Origin: Paenibacillus polymyxa
GTDB taxonomy: Bacteria; Bacillota; Bacilli; Paenibacillales; Paenibacillaceae
DNA: 64,000 nucleotides
Assembly: GCF_015710975.1 (NCBI RefSeq)
Contig: NZ_CP049783.1
Location: forward strand, 1,981,501-2,045,500
Reading direction: 5' to 3'
Position numbers and translations under genes: made by a program. Shown here piece after piece: positions 18,207-26,793 of the stretch (the first letter of the stretch is position 1; each line of letters begins with the position of its first letter). The notes beneath the pieces were generated by a model. That model saw only the letters and a program-made list of their open reading frames with translations, made no database searches and was not told where the DNA came from.

Positions 18207-18893
18207 TTATTTGAGCAATACTGACCAGTTAGGATCTTTGTATCGTTTATCCACCACTTCCCTTACCAGGATAAGCTCCTCTGGAATCTGATCTAGCTTT
18301 GTAATCCGGAATCATAAGTCTGCTTTGCCCTACGATCGCTCTATAGCAAGTACGTTATACTGCTTACCTACTGCATCATATGCTATGCTCTCCACTCCTC
18401 ATGCATTATTTCATTATCCATCTTCCCGTAGAATGAGATGACAGTTTCATATGCCCCTTTGTCGGCTTGCGATTCCTTAAGTGAAGCCCTAACCAACTCC
18501 AGGCTATCATCCATCATTTTAAAAGATTTGGGCTCAGTCAGCTCAGATGGTCTAAAAGGAAATCTTGCTTCCGTCCATTTCTGTATACTTTCATCTTTAG
18601 CGAGTATATTAACCCTTAGCAGCCCCTGCCACGAACTATTTGATCCGATTTGAACAGTCTGTTCAATTTGCCAAAGAAATACCTGAAAATGTTAATCCTA
18701 CGGAAAAACCTATCCAATCGGTCTATATATCTATTTCAATCTCTTTCAGCTCCTTGAGCCATACTTCTTCCTTATTCTTCAGTGACAGACTACCGCCGCT
18801 AATAATGGATTTGTACTTAATTGCCGTTCCCATTTGTTTTTTGAGATCCGTTACACTTAAAGTACGGGTAATGGCAATTTACAGCTGCCCCTT
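18207..18893 (-). pseudogene. Decayed gene of unknown family
   Basis: No intact gene is present, but the minus strand reads like coding sequence in pieces that change frame or meet stop codons. From upstream to downstream these are VTDLKKQMGTAIKYK with SLSLKNKEEVWLKELKEIEI (about 18730-18890), WQIEQTVQIGSNSSWQGLL running to MHEEWRA (about 18395-18680), and YDAVGKQYNVLAIERS, stop, then ITKLDQIPEELILVREVV and YKDPNWSVLLK (18207-18390). At least two internal stops and two frame changes are needed. I cannot name the family. The stretch otherwise holds nothing. Confidence 0.55.
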
Positions 18894-18950
18894 ACAACCT
18901 AATCATCAAATTTTATTGAAAAAAATGAAATACTGCGTACGAAACAATGC

Positions 18951-18981
18951 TTGACTTCAAGTTAACTTTAAGTAGTAACAT
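18951..18981 (+). promoter_or_regulatory. MerR-type promoter with 19-bp spacer and central dyad
   Basis: TTGACT (18951-18956) and TAACAT (18976-18981) are separated by 19 bp, the over-long spacing typical of MerR-activated promoters. The dyad ACTTCAAGTTAACTTTAAGT (18954-18973, one mismatch) fills the spacer. It resembles AdhR/NmlR-type operators for aldehyde and electrophile stress. No merR gene is seen in the window. Confidence 0.7.
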
Positions 18982-19044
18982 ACGGAATGTAACGTATGGA
19001 TTAGAACAGGCGATGGCTATTCTGACAATTTGGGAGTGATAGAA

Positions 19045-20031
19045 TTGAAAAAGAAACAACTGGGTAACAGCGAGCTTCAAGTATCTGCACTGGGTCTGGG
19101 CTGCATGGGAATGTCCGAGTATTATGGTGAGTTGGATGATCAGGAATCGATCAAAACGCTTCATCGTGCGTTGGAGTTTGGGATCAACTTCTGGGATACA
19201 GCCGATGTGTACGGTGTGGGGAAAAATGAAAAACTGATCAGTCAAGTCCTGCGCAGCCACCGGGATGAGGTAGTGTTGGCTACCAAATTCTCCATTATGC
19301 GCGGAGAGGATGGGGGATTCCTGGGTGTCAGCGGCCGTCCTGAATATGTAAAACAGGCATGTGATCGTAGCCTGCAAAGATTGGGTGTAGATGTGATTGA
19401 TTTGTACTATCAGCACCGTGTTGACCCGAATGTGCCTATTGAAGAAACAGTAGGGGCGATGAGTGATCTGGTTCAAGCGGGAAAAGTCCGCTATCTGGGG
19501 CTATCCGAAGCGTCTCCTGCACTGATCAGACGTGCTCACAAGGTACACCCGATTACAGCGTTGCAAACAGAATACTCCTTATGGAGCCGGGAAGCGGAAG
19601 ATGAGGTTATACCCACATGTAAGGAGCTGGGCATCGAATTTGTGGCCTACAGTCCACTGGGCCGCGGCTTTTTGAGTGGGCAAATTCAGAAGTTTGATGA
19701 TTTTGCAGAAGATGATTTCCGTCGCACGGTGCCGCGTTTTCAGCCTGAGAATTTCCAGAAGAATCTGGATCTCGTGCAGCATGTTAAGGATCTTGCGGCT
19801 CGAAAAGGAGTCAAGCCTTCTCAGCTTGCTTTGGCCTGGCTGCTTGCGCAAGAGGGAATAGTACCGATTCCCGGTACTAAACGGGTCACGTATTTAGAGG
19901 AAAATGCAGGAGCAGTTGATGTGGGCTTGTCCGCAGAAGAAATGGAGACGATTAACGCCATCATCCCTAAAGGAATGGCAGCCGGCCTTCGTTACCCGGC
20001 AGAGCGGATGCCAAATTGGCAAGCCGAATAA
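19045..20031 (+). CDS. Aldo/keto reductase (AKR13/YakC-like)
   Basis: About 328 residues from TTG 19045, eight nt after GGGAG. The tetrad is visible as FWDTADVYG (Asp, Tyr, about residues 48-55), ATKFS (Lys, about 80) and YYQHRVDP (His, about 120). [13 protein letters not shown] near the start and [18 protein letters not shown] near the end match the AKR13 branch, which reduces aldehydes and ketones with NADPH. The MerR-type promoter in front suggests induction by reactive carbonyls. A hairpin terminator follows. Confidence 0.88.
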   Translation: MKKKQLGNSELQVSALGLGCMGMSEYYGELDDQESIKTLHRALEFGINFWDTADVYGVGKNEKLISQVLRSHRDEVVLATKFSIMRGEDGGFLGVSGRPEYVKQACDRSLQRLGVDVIDLYYQHRVDPNVPIEETVGAMSDLVQAGKVRYLGLSEASPALIRRAHKVHPITALQTEYSLWSREAEDEVIPTCKELGIEFVAYSPLGRGFLSGQIQKFDDFAEDDFRRTVPRFQPENFQKNLDLVQHVKDLAARKGVKPSQLALAWLLAQEGIVPIPGTKRVTYLEENAGAVDVGLSAEEMETINAIIPKGMAAGLRYPAERMPNWQAE

Positions 20032-20052
20032 TAAGGACCACGAGATAACCCC

Positions 20053-20093
20053 TTAAGCCGTCTTTAACACGAATCGGCGTGAAAGACGGCTTT
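20053..20093 (+). terminator. Hairpin terminator, first copy of a repeated element
   Basis: AAGCCGTCTTT and AAAGACGGCTT form a perfect stem with an inner CACG/CGTG stem and the loop AATCGG. A closely similar copy lies at 21894-21934 on the other side of the FAD/Rieske gene. Confidence 0.75.
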
Positions 20094-20266
20094 GGGGGCT
20101 TTATATATACGCAAGAACGTGCTTCGTATAATGCCGAAGGCATCCTTTTACAAAACAGGAGCTTGCAATGCAGTATTGATATTTTGCAGATCCATCGACA
20201 GCTGCTCGTTTACGTTTCATGGGTGTACCAGCCACGCTCAATCAGGTTTATTCCGAGAGCATCATG

Positions 20267-21805
20267 CTATTCAGCTTCAACCTTGCCAAGCGCTTTTTTA
20301 GCGGGTCCTTCAATGACTTCGCCTTGATATGAAAAGCGTGAGCCATGACATGGGCAATCCCATGTTCTTTCGGCCTCGTTCCAGTCAACTTCACAGCCCA
20401 TATGGGTGCACGTAGTGTCTACCAGGTGCAATGCTCCTTGTGGGTCTCGATATGCGCCCGCCCTTTTGCCGTTTACCCGGACGACTGCCCCTTCGTCTTG
20501 CTGGAGTTCTTCGGCTTTTTTATAGCTGATTTCCAGCTTCCCGGCAATCAAGTGTTTAGCCACATTCGCATTTTGTGTCACAAATGTTTTAATGTCGGGG
20601 TCCGCATGAAATCTTGAAGGGGAGAAAAGATCCTGATACGGGCTTTCCTTTCTGGTAATCAGATTCGTATTTAATAAAGCCGCTGCGACACTTGTGGTCA
20701 TCCCCCATTTTCTATAACCCGTAGCCAAGAGGATGTTAGGAACATCGGCTAATTCCTGCCCGATATAAGGGAGCTTGTCTAACGAATACAGGTCCTGGGC
20801 CGACCAGCGATAGACGATTTCCTTTAATCCAAATGTTTGCTCTGCGAACTTTTCTAAAGCTTCATAGTATTGAAATGTGCAGATTCCTTGACCCGTTTTG
20901 TGGCCTTCGCCACCGACGATGACCATCGGTTCACCGTTTATTAGTACAGAGCGAAGCGAACGTTTGGGGGTTTCCGCACTTAGGTACATACCACCCGGAT
21001 AGGTTTTATCCGTCTTGACCGCTAGTACATAAGACCGCTCGGCATGCAATCGCGCAAAATAAAGACTGTTTGGATCATTAAACGGGAAATGAGAGGAGGA
21101 TACGACATAGTTGCAGGTAATCTTGTGCCCGTCGCTTGTATTAATAATAGAAGGGGTTCCTTTATCGACACCCACAACGGTGGTCTGTTCATAAATCTTC
21201 CCGCCTTGCCGGATGACTTGATTGGCTAGATACCTTAAGAAAGGAATCGGATTAAACTGAGCCTGGTTTTCCATCATAATAGCTGCTTTAGTTGAAAAGG
21301 GCAGAGGCGTTTGTTCGACATAACTTCCCGGGATGCCAAGTTCCTTGTAAGCTTTATATTCGTCGTTGATTTTTTCCACATGCGTATCCGCACTTGTATA
21401 AACATAGGCATCTTCTTCTGTAAATTGACAATCGATATGATACTCTTCTACCGTTTGTCTGATGAATTCAAGAGCATCGCGGTTAGCTTCATAATAGAGC
21501 CGGGTTTTCTCTTTACCAAAATGCGAGAGGAACTCGCTATAGATCAAATCATGTTGTGCGGTAATTTTGGCGGTGGTATGGCCCGTTGTTCCATGAAGTA
21601 TCCGCCCTGCGTCAACGACTGCGACGTTTAGTCCTTTTTTAGAAAGTAAATAAGCAGTGGTAATACCGGTGATCCCCGCACCTACAATAGCAACATCCAC
21701 CTGAATATCTTCATTAAGCTTGGGGAAATTGGGGACGTCAGTTGAAGCTAACCAATACGATTCTGGAAATTGCGGGAAGGTCGTACGATGCTCGGCTCGT
21801 GTCAT
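20267..21805 (-). CDS. FAD-dependent oxidoreductase with C-terminal Rieske domain (YhfW-like)
   Basis: This 512-residue two-domain protein has an N-terminal DAO fold with the FAD motif VDVAIVGAGITGITTAY (about residues 32-48). The C-terminal Rieske domain has CTHMGCEVDW and CPCHGSRF (about residues 460-490), giving the CxH and CxxH ligands of a 2Fe-2S cluster. This architecture is that of Bacillus subtilis YhfW, whose substrate is not known. The 235 bp between it and the preceding aldo/keto reductase hold only a terminator. It is divergent from, and not an operon with, its neighbours. Confidence 0.88.
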   Translation of the reverse strand: MTRAEHRTTFPQFPESYWLASTDVPNFPKLNEDIQVDVAIVGAGITGITTAYLLSKKGLNVAVVDAGRILHGTTGHTTAKITAQHDLIYSEFLSHFGKEKTRLYYEANRDALEFIRQTVEEYHIDCQFTEEDAYVYTSADTHVEKINDEYKAYKELGIPGSYVEQTPLPFSTKAAIMMENQAQFNPIPFLRYLANQVIRQGGKIYEQTTVVGVDKGTPSIINTSDGHKITCNYVVSSSHFPFNDPNSLYFARLHAERSYVLAVKTDKTYPGGMYLSAETPKRSLRSVLINGEPMVIVGGEGHKTGQGICTFQYYEALEKFAEQTFGLKEIVYRWSAQDLYSLDKLPYIGQELADVPNILLATGYRKWGMTTSVAAALLNTNLITRKESPYQDLFSPSRFHADPDIKTFVTQNANVAKHLIAGKLEISYKKAEELQQDEGAVVRVNGKRAGAYRDPQGALHLVDTTCTHMGCEVDWNEAERTWDCPCHGSRFSYQGEVIEGPAKKALGKVEAE

Positions 21806-21893
21806 TTTTACAAATACCCCTTTGATTACAATTTATGTATATTGTTATCATTATGAGTTTTTATATTCACTAATCCCAGCATGATAAACGAAC

Positions 21894-21934
21894 AAAGCCG
21901 TCCTTAACGCGGATCGGCGCGAAAGGCGGCTTTG
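21894..21934. terminator. Hairpin, second copy of the repeated element
   Basis: AAAGCCGTCCTT and AAAGGCGGCTTT flank CGCG-GATCGG-CGCG. It is nearly identical to the element at 20053-20093, with the inner A-T pair replaced by G-C. On the minus strand it lies after the acetate transporter gene and probably ends its transcript. Confidence 0.65.
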
Positions 21935-21951
21935 GAGATATACATATGAAA

Positions 21952-22575
21952 CTAAGGACGTGGTTTGAAAATACCGAAAGGCTGCCCTACGGGCAGGAAT
22001 GTACGGCCAAAATGTGCATTCAGAACGGCAGCTCCTGTGCCGTACAGCGAGAGTAGACCAATGCCCATTTCAGCATAAGCAGCGATGGTATGGAACACCT
22101 CTGGGGCGATGCCGAATGCATCGAAGCTAAGGCCGAGGAACAGAAAATCAATCAACACAAAAATAAAAAATAGAACCTTGTGCGTCTCCATTGCTCCAAT
22201 GGTCATGAAAAGCGTAAAGATGAGATAGCCGGCAAAGGCAACGCCGAGCTGTCTGCCATCCACCGCCGATGCCAGCTCTGAGCCGAATACGCCCATTTTA
22301 ATCATCCAGCTACTAGCTACAGCTAACCAGAAGAAGGCGTAAGCGCCAAATGCCGTCATGCCAAAGGTGTTGTTATGCTTTGCATCCTGAATGCAGGCAA
22401 ACAACTGTGCAAAGGCACCAAGGAAAATAGCCCAAGGAATAATAAAGCTTAAGCCTTCAGTGAGACCAAGTTTTTGGGATGAAGCTACAAGCGTTACAAT
22501 AGCCAAGCCAAACAGGCCGATCGCGCTCGGATCGGCCGTTATGATTTTTACGTTAGAATGAGATTCATTTTGCAT
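21952..22575 (-). CDS. Acetate uptake transporter, GPR1/FUN34/YaaH (SatP) family
   Basis: This 207-residue membrane protein has six predicted helices. The family pattern is clear: ADPSAIGLFGLAIVTLVASS near residue 14 (the NPxPLGL-like motif, here DPSAIGL), FAQLFACIQDAKHNNTFGMTAFGAYAFFW near residue 75, and a final helix. SatP-type proteins move acetate and succinate with protons. The start at ATG 22575 has GGAGG 13 nt upstream, rather far; the frame is open to a TTG at 22605. The asymmetric spacing leaves the start uncertain. Confidence 0.85.
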   Translation of the reverse strand: MQNESHSNVKIITADPSAIGLFGLAIVTLVASSQKLGLTEGLSFIIPWAIFLGAFAQLFACIQDAKHNNTFGMTAFGAYAFFWLAVASSWMIKMGVFGSELASAVDGRQLGVAFAGYLIFTLFMTIGAMETHKVLFFIFVLIDFLFLGLSFDAFGIAPEVFHTIAAYAEMGIGLLSLYGTGAAVLNAHFGRTFLPVGQPFGIFKPRP

Positions 22576-22787
22576 GAAAAAATAGAAGCCTCCAATAATG
22601 TTCAAGTACGCGTCAATCTGCCGATGCCAGAATCACACTGACATATTGTAACGGAAACCAACCCACTCGCATAGTAGATAATGTGTTTTTATATTCATGA
22701 AAAGGAATACTTTCAGCTAGCGTTAATTTTGTTTTCAGCTTGACCGGGTACAATCAAGGCAATTTTCCCGGGGAGGATGCATAATTA

Positions 22788-23453
22788 ATGAAAACAAAGA
22801 CGAAAAAGACAGTTTGGATTCCGGCAATCATTGCAGTTACGGTAGCAGCTCTACTCCTAATCTACTATTACTACATGTCCTCGGTTTCCGGCGGCAAGCC
22901 TGGCATGCGACCTCCGGGAGGCAATGTACCAGGGCATATGGGCGGACGTCCCAGCGGAAAAGGTGGTGGGGGTAACGGGGAAATATTTAATACCTTGGGT
23001 ACGATCTCCGTTTTTCTTGGAGCGGCCACTTTCTGTTGGTTCTGGTTTAAGAAGAAATTGAGATCACCGTCCATGTTGGTTCGAAAGGCCGGAAAGTTGT
23101 TTCACTCCTTGCATAAACTGCTGGGTTGGGCGACCTTGATTCTTATTGCCATTCACGGTGTCTATTTCCTGATTACCAAATTTCAAGATCACAAAACCTT
23201 TTCCGGACTGGCAGCCTTTGCTATTATACTGGCGATCTCCGGGTACGGCTTCTATATTAATAAAGTACGTAACAAGTGGATGCGAACCATCCATCGTATA
23301 CTTGGACTGCTGTGGGTTCCCGTGCTGCTGCTGCATGCCGGCGGATCAGCAATTATGGCGGTCATCGCCACCCTTGCCATAGGGGGACTTGTCTGGACAC
23401 TCGAAAGAACGGCGGGGAGATTGACGAAGCCTGTCCCGGGAGACACTCCATAA
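22788..23453 (+). CDS. Membrane protein with conserved histidines, ferric reductase/cytochrome b-like
   Basis: This 221-residue protein has an N-terminal helix (about residues 10-30), a Gly/Pro-rich external linker (about 34-65), and four further helices. Histidines in LFHSLHKLLGW, ILIAIHGVYF, MRTIHRILG and LLLHAGG are spaced in and between helices as in b-type haem proteins of the ferric reductase-like group, so it may pass electrons across the membrane. I cannot assign a specific name. GGGGAGG lies 11 nt before the ATG. It appears monocistronic. Confidence 0.6.
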   Translation: MKTKTKKTVWIPAIIAVTVAALLLIYYYYMSSVSGGKPGMRPPGGNVPGHMGGRPSGKGGGGNGEIFNTLGTISVFLGAATFCWFWFKKKLRSPSMLVRKAGKLFHSLHKLLGWATLILIAIHGVYFLITKFQDHKTFSGLAAFAIILAISGYGFYINKVRNKWMRTIHRILGLLWVPVLLLHAGGSAIMAVIATLAIGGLVWTLERTAGRLTKPVPGDTP

Positions 23454-23523
23454 TTTTATGGAATGGTGTTACCTTCATATTTGTGATAGTATTTACACCT
23501 ATATAGAATGAGGAAGTGACATA

Positions 23524-23880
23524 GTGATTAATATAACGATTCCAACTCCGGATATCACGATTACCAAACAGGTTAACCCTGAGCTCAGCCATATTTACGG
23601 ATTTACAGATTTCCACCTGATTCCTAGAGATAAGGCTGGTATCTTTATGTTTTACAACGCACAGGAGGAATTGCTGTTCGTTGGTAAGGCAAGAAAGCTA
23701 AGACCCAGAATCAAAAAGCATTTTGAAGATAACGTATCGCCGATCAAGGCCAATCGGAACGAAGTGGCGATTATTGAGGTCTGTATTGTAGAAGATGCGG
23801 TAGATCGTGAAATTTATGAAACCTACATCATCAATTCGCAAAAGGCTAAATATAACGTTGAAAAAGTGTTTTTTAAATAA
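23524..23880 (+). CDS. GIY-YIG superfamily protein, variant motif
   Basis: This 118-residue protein starts with GTG, with GAGGAAGTG before it. AGIFMFYNAQEELLFVGKARKLRPRI aligns with the GIY-YIG nuclease core (as in the UvrC N-terminus), with GIF and FVG in place of GIY and YIG, the conserved Arg in KARKLRPR, and a Glu in DREIYETYII. It is a stand-alone domain without the partners seen in homing endonucleases or UvrC. It may be a small nuclease; the target is unknown. Confidence 0.72.
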   Translation: MINITIPTPDITITKQVNPELSHIYGFTDFHLIPRDKAGIFMFYNAQEELLFVGKARKLRPRIKKHFEDNVSPIKANRNEVAIIEVCIVEDAVDREIYETYIINSQKAKYNVEKVFFK

Positions 23881-23900
23881 AGAAGCAACTGCTTTATGAC

Positions 23901-23946
23901 AAAAGAGCAATAAGCCGCAGTCGTGCACTGCCCTTATTGCTCTTTT
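23901..23946. terminator. Intrinsic terminator
   Basis: AAAAGAGCAATAAG and CTTATTGCTCTTTT form a perfect 14-bp stem around an 18-nt loop, after the GIY-YIG gene. Confidence 0.85.
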
Positions 23947-23989
23947 AAATTCGTGCATTTAGATCCTCTCAAGGACGGGGCGATATAGT

Positions 23990-24934
23990 ATGAACAAAAC
24001 CGACCGCTTGCTGGCTATCTTGCTAGAGTTACAACGTAAGGATATTATACGGGCCGAGGATTTAGCGGCGATTTTCGAAACGAGTGTGAGAACGATCTAT
24101 CGGGATATTCAGGCTCTCAGCGAATCGGGCGTACCGATTGTAGGAGCACCGGGTATTGGATATTCTTTGATGGAGGGATACTTCCTGCCTCCTGTAAGCT
24201 TTACTGTAGAAGAGGCTGTAGCGCTGCTAATCGGAACAGATTTTGTCGAACAAAAATTTGATACAGACTATGGCATGAAGGCGCAAACTTCACGCAGAAA
24301 AATCGAAGCTATTTTACCAGAGAGCGTTCGCAGGGAAGTTGCCCAGGTGCGAACGACCATCAGACTGCTGGCGGTGAGTAAAGGGACAAACCATAGAGAG
24401 AAAACGTATTTGGAAACGCTGCGCATCGCTGTATTGAACAAACGGAAGGTTCGGTTTAGCTACTCCAAAAAATTGCCAGAGGCTGACGGGAATCGCCAAA
24501 GTGTGCGTGTGGTCGCCCCGTATGGTCTTGTACTGCTGCATGGTTCGTGGGTTTTGATAGGACAATGCGAATTGCGGCAGCAGATGCGCCATTTCCGTTT
24601 GTCGCGTATGGACGAGCTGATCATGCTGGAGGATAGCTATCAGTTGCCTAGTGATTTTAATTTGCAGGATTATAAACAACCCGATGACCGCCATGTAAAT
24701 GTCCGCATACAAGCCAATTCGAATATTGTAGATAAAGTGAAGGAAGCGAACCATTTTTACATGGAGTCCATGGAGGAGCATGCAGATGGACTGCATGTAC
24801 TCTATCGCGTCAGACAGCCAGAGGAGTTACTATCATGGATACTTGGATGGGGTGCAGACGTGGTGGTGCTGGAGCCTGAATCGCTTCGCGAGCGTGTCCG
24901 TACGGAAGTGGAAAAAATGTTGAAATGCTACTGA
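23990..24934 (+). CDS. YafY-family transcriptional regulator (HTH-WYL)
   Basis: This 314-residue protein has an N-terminal helix-turn-helix (residues about 5-55: LLAILLELQRKDIIRAEDLA, TSVRTIYRDIQALSESG) and a WYL domain (about 140-240: RKVRFSYSKK, VAPYGLVLLHGSWVLIGQC, FRLSRMDEL). Such regulators bind a ligand or nucleic acid through WYL and often control the adjacent gene. The DinB-like gene starts 65 nt downstream but is separated by a hairpin terminator. Confidence 0.87.
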   Translation: MNKTDRLLAILLELQRKDIIRAEDLAAIFETSVRTIYRDIQALSESGVPIVGAPGIGYSLMEGYFLPPVSFTVEEAVALLIGTDFVEQKFDTDYGMKAQTSRRKIEAILPESVRREVAQVRTTIRLLAVSKGTNHREKTYLETLRIAVLNKRKVRFSYSKKLPEADGNRQSVRVVAPYGLVLLHGSWVLIGQCELRQQMRHFRLSRMDELIMLEDSYQLPSDFNLQDYKQPDDRHVNVRIQANSNIVDKVKEANHFYMESMEEHADGLHVLYRVRQPEELLSWILGWGADVVVLEPESLRERVRTEVEKMLKCY

Positions 24935-24962
24935 CATAATGCTGTCAGTAGCATTCTTGTAT
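24924..24962 (+). terminator. Hairpin overlapping the WYL-regulator stop codon
   Basis: AATGCTACTGACA (24924-24936) and TGTCAGTAGCATT (24943-24955) form a perfect 13-bp stem with a 6-nt loop, then TCTTGT. The T-run is weak, so it could be an attenuator or protein-binding dyad. Confidence 0.6.
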
Positions 24963-24998
24963 AGTAAAGCTACTTTGATAGAGAGGGGCATTTACTAT

Positions 24999-25520
24999 AT
25001 GAATACAAGCGAAACATTACAGCGTTTTGAAGAAACGGTACAACACTATCTTCTTGAATTGGACAGCTTCAGCTTGGAGCAATTGCAGTACACACCGCAG
25101 GAGGGACAATGGTCGCTTGGACAAATGTATCTTCATTTGGTGAACTCTGCTCTTTATATGCATCTTAGGAACATAGATCTTTGTCTACAGTCTAATGGGG
25201 AGAAGGGGGATAAAACGGAGGCGGGCACAGCCGCATTTAACTTGGGAAGCTTTCCACCCATACGTATCCAAGTTCCACCATCTCCGCAGTATACTCCCCC
25301 CCAACCGACGAGCAGAGAAGAGATTGTAGAAGGATTAAACGTGGTGATCCGTAAAATGAGAGAGATTGAGCCGACCGTTGAGAAATCAACAGGGTCGTCT
25401 ACCGTCTCTCATCCCGGATTTGGCGCGTTGAATGCGGGAGAGTGGTTTAGACTCATCGAGATGCATTATCGTCATCATCTTTTGCAGATGGAGCGCTTGA
25501 AGCACGCAATAGCCGGTTAA
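24999..25520 (+). CDS. DinB-family protein
   Basis: About 173 residues from ATG 24999, preceded by GAGAGGGG. The four-helix DinB/YfiT pattern is visible: LQRFEETVQHYLLELD, WSLGQMYLHLVNSALYM with the first metal-ligand His, and EMHYRHHLLQMERL at the C-terminus with the other two His. These metal-binding bundles include thiol transferases; the substrate here is unknown. Its last 68 nt overlap the convergent Crp-family gene. Confidence 0.82.
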   Translation: MNTSETLQRFEETVQHYLLELDSFSLEQLQYTPQEGQWSLGQMYLHLVNSALYMHLRNIDLCLQSNGEKGDKTEAGTAAFNLGSFPPIRIQVPPSPQYTPPQPTSREEIVEGLNVVIRKMREIEPTVEKSTGSSTVSHPGFGALNAGEWFRLIEMHYRHHLLQMERLKHAIAG

Positions 25521-25989
25521 TCGTCTCCCGGCGCAGCCCGATGAACTGCCCAATTTCCTCCTGTGTCAGCACGTCTGTTAACGTAGCGGGTGCGATGTAG
25601 GAGTGGAACCAGCGTTGAAGCTTCCGAAGCTTCTCGGCAGGCGATACCTCCGTGAGCTGGTCAATTCGTTGCTGCATCATGCGCAGCTTATCCTGTAGCT
25701 GCAAAGCAATGGCTCGACATTGAGCCGGGTCTTGCTCTAGCTTCAGGTACCATTCTTTTTGCGACAGAACCTCAACCTCAGAGGTGACCAGCGCCATCGC
25801 GGTACCATAATAAGGATTGGGACTGATGAGAGAGTGATGCGGGATAATTTCATCGGGCACAATTACATTAACTAAAATTTGCGAGCCGTCTTCATGAACT
25901 CGGACAATTTTTAACAAGCCGCTCTTTAAGTGATATAAAGGGCCTGATTCCCCTTGTCGAAATAAGGTCTCGCCTTTGTGTAATATCAT
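25453..25989 (-). CDS. Crp/Fnr-family transcriptional regulator
   Basis: About 178 residues from ATG 25989 (GGAGG 12 nt upstream; the frame is open to ATG 26013). The cyclic-nucleotide-binding-like beta roll shows ILHKGETLFRQGESGPLYHLKSGLLKI and the C-terminus has an HTH, LTQEEIGQFIGLRRETINRLL. There is no Cys cluster as in Fnr. It is third in a TetR-SDR-Crp gene run on the minus strand, 12-36 nt after the SDR gene, and its 3' end overlaps the convergent DinB gene. Confidence 0.82.
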   Translation of the reverse strand: MILHKGETLFRQGESGPLYHLKSGLLKIVRVHEDGSQILVNVIVPDEIIPHHSLISPNPYYGTAMALVTSEVEVLSQKEWYLKLEQDPAQCRAIALQLQDKLRMMQQRIDQLTEVSPAEKLRKLQRWFHSYIAPATLTDVLTQEEIGQFIGLRRETINRLLRASSAPSAKDDDDNASR

Positions 25990-26025
25990 GAACGTGTATA
26001 GCCTCCATTTCATGTATTCCAGCTT

Positions 26026-26766
26026 TTAGATGAATCCGCCATTGACGCGGATGGTCTGTCCGGTAACCCACTGCGACTTAGCGCCGACCAGAAACTCAAT
26101 CACATCAGCGATATCTTCCGGTTCACCGAGACGACCCATAGCATTCATTTTCTTTATGCCTTCGATCTGTTGCTCTGTTTTTCCTGCCTGAAAAAGCTCT
26201 GTGTTGACAGGGCCGGGAGCCACGGCATTGATCGTAATTTGCCTGCTTCCGAACTCCTTGGCCAGCTGACGGGTAAATTGCTCCACTGCGCCTTTCGTAC
26301 CCGCGTATACGCTATAAGCCGGAAACATTTGTCCGATCACGGACGTGGACAGATTCACAATTCTTCCGTAGTTCTCCATGTATTTCATCGCTTGCTGACA
26401 GGCAAAGAAAGTACCTTTTACATTCAGTGCGAATTGTTGGTCAAAATCAGCTTCGGTCACCTCAGCCAGAGGTTTGGTAATCATCAGCCCGGCGTTGTTA
26501 ACCAGAATATCCACTTTGCCGAATTCAGCAATCGTATTTGTAAATAAGGCTTCAATATCGCCCATCTTGCTCAGATCAGCGTGGAGAGCTATGGCCTTTC
26601 CGCCTTTTTGAATAATGCCTGCTACCACTTCTTTAGCTCTGTCCGGACTACTGGCATAATTGACGACTACACTAGCACCTAGATTAGCCAGCTGCTCGGC
26701 AATGGCACGTCCAATTCCCCTGGAGGAGCCAGTGATAATCGCTATTTTCCCTTCCAAATGCTTCAT
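26026..26766 (-). CDS. Short-chain dehydrogenase/reductase (FabG-like)
   Basis: This 246-residue SDR has the cofactor motif TGSSRGIG (about residues 12-19), NNAG (about 90), Ser near 140 and the catalytic YSVYAGTKG (Tyr about 153, Lys about 157). NYASSPDRA after strand 2 suggests NADPH preference. It is the middle gene of TetR-SDR-Crp, so the TetR regulator very likely controls it. The substrate is unknown. Confidence 0.88.
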   Translation of the reverse strand: MKHLEGKIAIITGSSRGIGRAIAEQLANLGASVVVNYASSPDRAKEVVAGIIQKGGKAIALHADLSKMGDIEALFTNTIAEFGKVDILVNNAGLMITKPLAEVTEADFDQQFALNVKGTFFACQQAMKYMENYGRIVNLSTSVIGQMFPAYSVYAGTKGAVEQFTRQLAKEFGSRQITINAVAPGPVNTELFQAGKTEQQIEGIKKMNAMGRLGEPEDIADVIEFLVGAKSQWVTGQTIRVNGGFI

Positions 26767-26793
26767 ATGTGTTTGGCCTTCTTTCTATATATT

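Noticed and set aside
18438..18954. Two plus-strand ORFs of 71 and 104 residues.
   Set aside because: No ribosome sites and no family-like sequence; the minus strand in the same place reads as a decayed gene.
20079..20327. Plus-strand ORFs after the second aldo/keto reductase.
   Set aside because: They start inside a terminator hairpin, run into the opposite-strand gene and look non-coding.
25453..25520. 68-nt overlap of the DinB and Crp genes as an error in one start or stop.
   Set aside because: The overlap is of convergent 3' ends; both families keep their normal C-terminal motifs up to or near it, so both genes are kept.
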